Positions 5,463-8,437 of a stretch of 8,437 nucleotides of DNA are shown piece by piece. The position numbers and the translations under genes were made by a program. How positions within the stretch are numbered: the first letter of the stretch is position 1; every line of letters begins with the position of its first letter. Below the pieces are notes generated by a model. That model made no database searches and was not told where the DNA came from. It was given only the letters and a program-made list of their open reading frames with translations. Origin of the DNA: Deltaproteobacteria bacterium (GTDB lineage Bacteria; Desulfobacterota; GWC2-55-46); contig JACRCJ010000332.1 of assembly GCA_016219075.1 (NCBI GenBank), positions 1 through 8,437 of the forward strand, given 5' to 3'.

Positions 5463-5576
5463 AATCTCCCCGCAGCAAGCTGCGGGGAATCTTCGACACA
5501 TAAGGAAGATTTCGTTTCCGATTCGCTCGCTAAACCCCGCAGCAAGCTGCGGGGAATGCGCTCGCTATGCGTGTTC
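5463..5576. repeat. Dispersed repeat R1, copy 3 (two-hairpin version)
   Basis: A full-length copy of the R1 family in the orientation opposite to copies 1 and 2. It contains the perfect 20-base palindrome CCCCGCAGCAAGCTGCGGGG twice (5468-5487 and 5535-5554), about 67 bases apart. Each is followed by GAAT and a conserved flank: CTTCGACACATAAGGAA after the first and GCGCTCGCTATGCGTGTTC after the second. Paired palindromes of this kind resemble REP doublets (BIMEs). A RAYT-type transposase acting elsewhere in the genome is a plausible origin, but none is in this window. Confidence 0.9.
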
Positions 5577-5628
5577 AAAAATATACCTTCAAGTAGAGAC
5601 GTAAACTTTCCGAAGAGATATTAAATTA

Positions 5629-5717
5629 TCCTGCCATAAATGGCGGGGATCGTCGGTAAGGTACTTGCCTTTTATATAGCTCTTTGATGTGCCCTTTAAA
5701 AGGGCGTACTTTCCGCC
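5629..5717. repeat. Dispersed repeat R2, copy B (89 bp)
   Basis: The second copy of the repeat at 1528-1616, same orientation and no gaps. Its first palindrome carries two C-to-T changes that would still pair as G-U in plus-strand RNA. The middle inverted repeat, GCCCTTT-A-AAAGGGC (5691-5705), is a perfect palindrome here but imperfect in copy A. The last inverted repeat is broken in this copy. It lies 53 bases from R1 copy 3 and about 56 bases before the porin promoter. Confidence 0.8.
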
Positions 5718-5764
5718 GAGCGTCCGATTAAAATGCGGAGTGTAATACTAAGGAGGAAAACTTC

Positions 5765-5805
5765 CCGATAACTTGACATTCCGATAACTCCCGTTATAAT
5801 GGGAG
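5765..5805 (+). promoter_or_regulatory. Strong sigma-70-type promoter of the porin-cytochrome with operator-like repeats
   Basis: A perfect -35 TTGACA (5773-5778) and a perfect -10 TATAAT (5795-5800) are separated by 16 bases, so transcription should start near 5807. The direct repeat CCGATAACT occurs at 5765-5773 and 5781-5789, exactly 16 bases apart, touching the -35 and filling the spacer. The inverted repeat CTCCC/GGGAG (5788-5792 and 5801-5805) brackets the -10. These could be regulator binding sites that repress or tune an otherwise strong promoter. No specific regulator is recognised. Confidence 0.8.
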
Positions 5806-5922
5806 AAAAAAATATGCAAGGAGGTGACCCCCCTCTTGCGCAGCCTCTTGTCCTGAACTTTAGCTGCGGCACCCGGGTTCCTGCGTTCGGCCGAAATCAG
5901 TACACTCTATTAAGGAGGTTGT

Positions 5923-7182
5923 ATGAAAAAAAAGTTTATCTATGCCGCGGCCTTGATATTGTTCCTTGCGGCCGGGTTCTACATGCCGCATGAGGCCTCG
6001 GCTGTCCCCGCTTTCGCGCGCCAGACCGGCATGGCATGCAATTCCTGCCACTTCCAGCACTTCCCGACGCTGAACGTCTTCGGCCGCAGCTTCAAGGCTG
6101 GCGGCTATACGATGATAGGCGGGCAGAGCATGGTCGAAGGGGACTTCCTCTCGATACCTGCCGTATTGAACGCCTCTCTTACCACAAAGATAAGGTTCCA
6201 GAAGAGGGACGGCGACAACGCCGACCCGAGCTCGACATCCGGGGACAGGGACCTGAACAAAGGCCAGGTCCAGTTCCCTGACGAGGCCGCGATACACCTG
6301 GGCGGGCGCGCGGGCGAGCACATAGGGTTCCTGCTCGAAGCCTCGCTTAAGGATTCCAACACATCCACCACGATGTTCACGTCCTACAAGACGGTATTCG
6401 TTTTCGACGCGGCTGATACAAAAATCAATATCATTCCCTTCACCACCGACGGGCTCGGCGCGTCCTACGGGCTCGAACTGCTGAATACCGGCGCGTCCAG
6501 GCACATGAGGCCGCTTGAGCACAGGACACAGACCTCGGCGCAGCAGTATATAGGCACGGACGGCGCGGCTACAGGCCTGACGTTCGCGGCGGTGCACAGC
6601 ATGGGTTTCGCGAACTATACCATGTGGTACCCTGTCAAAGGCGATGCCTCGACAGGCCCGTTCCTGCATTATGCGAGGGCCGCTGTTACGCCGACAGTCG
6701 CCGGATGGGACCTTGGGTTTGGAGGACAGTGGTGGGGCGGCACCGACAAGCGCGGCGACGGGGCAGGCGCGGTGCGTGAACACGCAGATGCGTGGGCCCT
6801 TGACGCGCAGGCGCAGGGTACGGCAGGGAACTTCCCTCTCGGGGTATATCTTACTTACGCGAAGGCAAAGAAATCAAAGACCGCCATCGACACAGAGGCC
6901 AATATATTCAACTCAAGCACGGCAAGGGATAAATCAGCCTGGACGGCGACCGCCGAGCTGGGGGTCGTCCCCAACAGGCTTACGGTCTCAGCGGCCTACC
7001 GTGGCGGCAAGAAGGGCACGGCCGGCAACGACACGGATAACGCCGCAACGCTCGGCCTTAACTACAACCCGACCCAGAACCTCGAGGTGCAGCTAAACCA
7101 CTCATGGTTCTCGGGCGAGGCAGGGCCGACTTCAGCAGAGGGCGATATGCTTACGACTGTGATGATCTTCGCGGCATTCTAA
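5923..7182 (+). CDS. cyc2: Cyc2-like fused monoheme cytochrome c / outer-membrane porin
   Basis: A 419-residue outer-membrane protein that probably moves electrons across the outer membrane. In Cyc2 this means oxidising extracellular Fe(II). A signal peptide ends after EASA (residue 27). The mature N-terminus carries VPAFARQTGMACNSCHFQHF with one heme site (Cys39-Cys42-His43), then FGRSFKAGGYTM (residues 53-64). The FARQTG-x2-C-x2-CH plus FGR-x-FK-x2-GY pattern is the hallmark of the Cyc2 family. Residues from about 75 to 419 alternate polar and apolar stretches rich in Gly, Thr, Tyr and Trp, as in a beta-barrel, and the chain ends in Phe, the usual barrel-assembly signal. The length fits Cyc2 proteins of roughly 400-490 residues. 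AAGGAGG precedes the ATG by six bases, behind a leader of about 115 nt. Related FARQTG porins of unknown substrate exist, so Fe(II) oxidation is probable but not shown. Confidence 0.8.
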   Translation: MKKKFIYAAALILFLAAGFYMPHEASAVPAFARQTGMACNSCHFQHFPTLNVFGRSFKAGGYTMIGGQSMVEGDFLSIPAVLNASLTTKIRFQKRDGDNADPSSTSGDRDLNKGQVQFPDEAAIHLGGRAGEHIGFLLEASLKDSNTSTTMFTSYKTVFVFDAADTKINIIPFTTDGLGASYGLELLNTGASRHMRPLEHRTQTSAQQYIGTDGAATGLTFAAVHSMGFANYTMWYPVKGDASTGPFLHYARAAVTPTVAGWDLGFGGQWWGGTDKRGDGAGAVREHADAWALDAQAQGTAGNFPLGVYLTYAKAKKSKTAIDTEANIFNSSTARDKSAWTATAELGVVPNRLTVSAAYRGGKKGTAGNDTDNAATLGLNYNPTQNLEVQLNHSWFSGEAGPTSAEGDMLTTVMIFAAF

Positions 7183-7222
7183 CAGGCTGCTGAAAAAGCA
7201 TCCTGATAGAAAAATAATATTG

Positions 7223-7332
7223 AATCTCCCCGCAGCAAGCTGCGGGGAATCTTCGACACAAAAGGAAAAAATTTCGATTCGCTCGCTAAACCCCGCCGCA
7301 AGCAGCGGGGAATGCGCTCGCTGTGCGTGTTC
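7223..7332. repeat. Dispersed repeat R1, copy 4 (two-hairpin version)
   Basis: A near-identical partner of copy 3 in the same orientation. The first palindrome (7228-7247) is perfect. The second, at 7291-7310, reads CCCCGCCGCAAGCAGCGGGG and differs on both arms, leaving a C-A mismatch. It sits between the porin-cytochrome stop codon and that gene's terminator, so it is transcribed as part of the 3' untranslated region. Confidence 0.9.
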
Positions 7333-7337
7333 AACAG

Positions 7338-7367
7338 AAGGGGAGGCTTCCAACCTCCCCTTTTTTT
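7338..7367 (+). terminator. Intrinsic terminator of the porin-cytochrome transcript
   Basis: GGGGAGG (7340-7346), loop CTTCCAA, CCTCCCC (7354-7360) and seven T residues, with two A residues extending the stem. It lies immediately after R1 copy 4 and before the lipoprotein gene. Confidence 0.9.
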
Positions 7368-7403
7368 GTATATACTGTCCTGAAAAACTGAAGGGGTGTG
7401 CCG

Positions 7404-8261
7404 ATGCGCCGTGCTGTCATGGTCAGGCTGTCTGGTTTTAAAAAAGCCGCTCTCCTTTTTCTGCTTATCCTCGTATACGGCTGCTCCGCCCCTCTTACCC
7501 TCGAATACCGCCCGAAAGAGAACCCGGAGAAGATCAAGGAACCGGTATCGATACTGGTCGAGCCGTTTGCTGACCAGAGGCCCGAGAAGACCCGCGTGAT
7601 AGGCTCAATCAACGCCACCGTCGCCGATATGTCGGGCGATAAGCTCGTCATCACGAACGACCCGGCCCAGCTTGTGGAAGACGCGTTCAGAAAAGAGCTC
7701 GCCGCCTCCGGCTTCAGGGTAGTCTCAACGGACCCGGATTTCATCCTGAGAGGAGAGCTTAAGGAACTCAGGCTCGACATAGGCGCGAGGGATGTCGTGA
7801 GGGTAGAGGTATCTTCCCGCCTGATAGAAAAAGAGACGGGCAAGGAGCTCTGGTCCGGGACCGAGTCCGAAAGGTCCGACAGGTACGCCGGGGTGATGGG
7901 GAACTCGAGCTCCACCATCTCCAAATACCTCCTCGGCTCGCTTTCAAAGGTCGTTACAAAGACCCTCACGCAAATGTCTCCCGTAATAACCAACACAAAG
8001 GCCGCGTACAGGACCGAGGCGCCTGCGGCCCCTGCCGCGCCTGCCACTGGTACAGGCAGGATAGTCGTCACCTCGGACCCGCCGCGCGCGAAGGTATATA
8101 TAAACGATGTGTACTACGGCCTGACGCCCCTGCAGCTCGACTTCGAGCCCGGCATATACGAGCTGTCGATAAAGCAGAAGGGGTTCAAGAACGGGAAGGA
8201 GAAGGTCTCCGTCAGGGCCGGACAGTTCACCGAGCTTGAGATGGTGATGGAGAAGGAGTAG
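7404..8261 (+). CDS. PEGA-domain lipoprotein of unknown function
   Basis: A 285-residue protein predicted to be anchored by lipid in the inner or outer membrane. A hydrophobic leader ends in the lipobox LVYGC, making Cys27 the lipidated residue. Residues from about 45 to 195 form a mixed alpha/beta domain (SILVEPFADQRPEKTRVIG, then DAFRKELAASGFRV) reminiscent of YajG or transport-auxiliary lipoproteins; that assignment is weak. A Pro/Ala-rich linker (APAAPAAPA) leads to a C-terminal PEGA domain from about residue 218: VVTSDPPRAKVYINDVYYG, then TPLQLDFEPGIYELSIKQKG. PEGA domains are common in surface proteins and their role is unclear. I choose the ATG at 7404, seven bases after AAGGGG; an in-frame GTG at 7398 is too close to that site. 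TATACT (7371-7376) may be its -10 element. It follows a terminator, so it is probably its own transcript. Confidence 0.85.
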   Translation: MRRAVMVRLSGFKKAALLFLLILVYGCSAPLTLEYRPKENPEKIKEPVSILVEPFADQRPEKTRVIGSINATVADMSGDKLVITNDPAQLVEDAFRKELAASGFRVVSTDPDFILRGELKELRLDIGARDVVRVEVSSRLIEKETGKELWSGTESERSDRYAGVMGNSSSTISKYLLGSLSKVVTKTLTQMSPVITNTKAAYRTEAPAAPAAPATGTGRIVVTSDPPRAKVYINDVYYGLTPLQLDFEPGIYELSIKQKGFKNGKEKVSVRAGQFTELEMVMEKE

Positions 8262-8437
8262 GGGGGAGGGGAATAGGTTTTTCGTTTCAGGGTCTCGGAG
8301 GGGCTGATCGTTGTCTTACGAACAATGGACGGAAGGGGGAGGGAGTCGGTCTTTGCTCGACGGCATCCTGCCTTTCTAAGCTCCGACCCCGGTCTTGCTC
8401 GCTTCCGGGCGCGTCCTGCGCCCTCATCCTCCCTGCC
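8262..8437. other. Right-edge non-coding stretch with an imperfect direct repeat
   Basis: No gene or clear terminator is seen after the lipoprotein stop codon. GGGGGAGGGG follows it directly. CGGTCTTTGCTCG (8347-8359), with CATCCTGC shortly after, recurs in modified form as CGGTCTTGCTCG (8390-8401) with CGTCCTGC. This gives two diverged units of about 43 bases that may continue past the window edge. Confidence 0.35.

Larger units (their letters stand above)
5257..5762. other. Repeat-filled intergenic region between tRNA-Leu and the porin-cytochrome
   Basis: Apart from the tRNA promoter, R1 copy 3 and R2 copy B, I see no gene here. Reading frames that open on the minus strand are made of the repeats themselves. 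The tract ACTAAGGAGGAAAACTTCCC (5747-5766) contains a Shine-Dalgarno-like AAGGAGG with no start codon at a suitable distance. Confidence 0.6.

Noticed and set aside
5463..5576. CRISPR-like array because of two identical 20-base palindromes
   Set aside because: Only two units, the spacer-like middle part is itself conserved in copies 1 and 4, and there are no cas genes. It is a dispersed palindromic repeat.
5799..5993. 64-residue plus-strand frame starting in the porin promoter
   Set aside because: Its start codon overlaps the -10 element, before the expected transcription start, and it runs out of frame into the porin gene.
5860..6783. 307-residue minus-strand frame opposite the porin-cytochrome
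   Set aside because: It is rich in Arg, Gly and Cys, shows no domain, and overlaps a gene with signal peptide, heme motif and promoter. It is an antisense shadow.

Overview
This window looks like chromosomal DNA from an anaerobic or facultatively denitrifying Gram-negative bacterium. Two proteins have secreted or outer-membrane features and one is a lipoprotein. Frequent ATA (Ile) and AGG (Arg) codons, many dispersed palindromic repeats, and the mix of c-type cytochromes with a PAS sensor would fit a Nitrospirota or delta-proteobacterial lineage. No taxonomic marker is present, so this is only an impression.

Layout. 1-122 is the 3' tail of an IS110-family transposase. Convergent with it, and ending 23 bases away, is a three-PAS-domain protein on the minus strand (146-1492). 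From about 1493 to 2944 there is no large gene. That stretch holds two kinds of dispersed repeat, a strongly self-complementary segment (1838-1980), a 28-residue hydrophobic mini-gene with a textbook terminator, an inverted-repeat mini-element, and an FNR/DNR-type promoter. Next come an AniA-like copper nitrite reductase (2945-3967), a tandem diheme cytochrome c (4214-5014), a bidirectional terminator, and a minus-strand tRNA-Leu(UAA) (5170-5256). A second repeat-rich gap (5257-5922) leads through a strong sigma-70-type promoter to a fused monoheme cytochrome/outer-membrane porin resembling Cyc2 (5923-7182). The window closes with a PEGA-domain lipoprotein (7404-8261).

How the genes could work together (inference). 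Cyc2-type proteins carry electrons from extracellular Fe(II) across the outer membrane. The periplasmic diheme cytochrome could pass such electrons on, and the periplasmic copper nitrite reductase could consume them by reducing nitrite to NO. All three have their own promoters or terminators, so this is a neighbourhood and not one operon. The nitrite reductase appears to be under an oxygen- or NO-responsive CRP/FNR-family regulator, judged by a TTGAT-N4-ATCAT site placed exactly as in a class II promoter.

The most unusual non-coding content is a four-copy palindromic repeat family (R1) with one-hairpin and two-hairpin versions, a second two-copy 89-bp repeat (R2), and the structured segment at 1838-1980.
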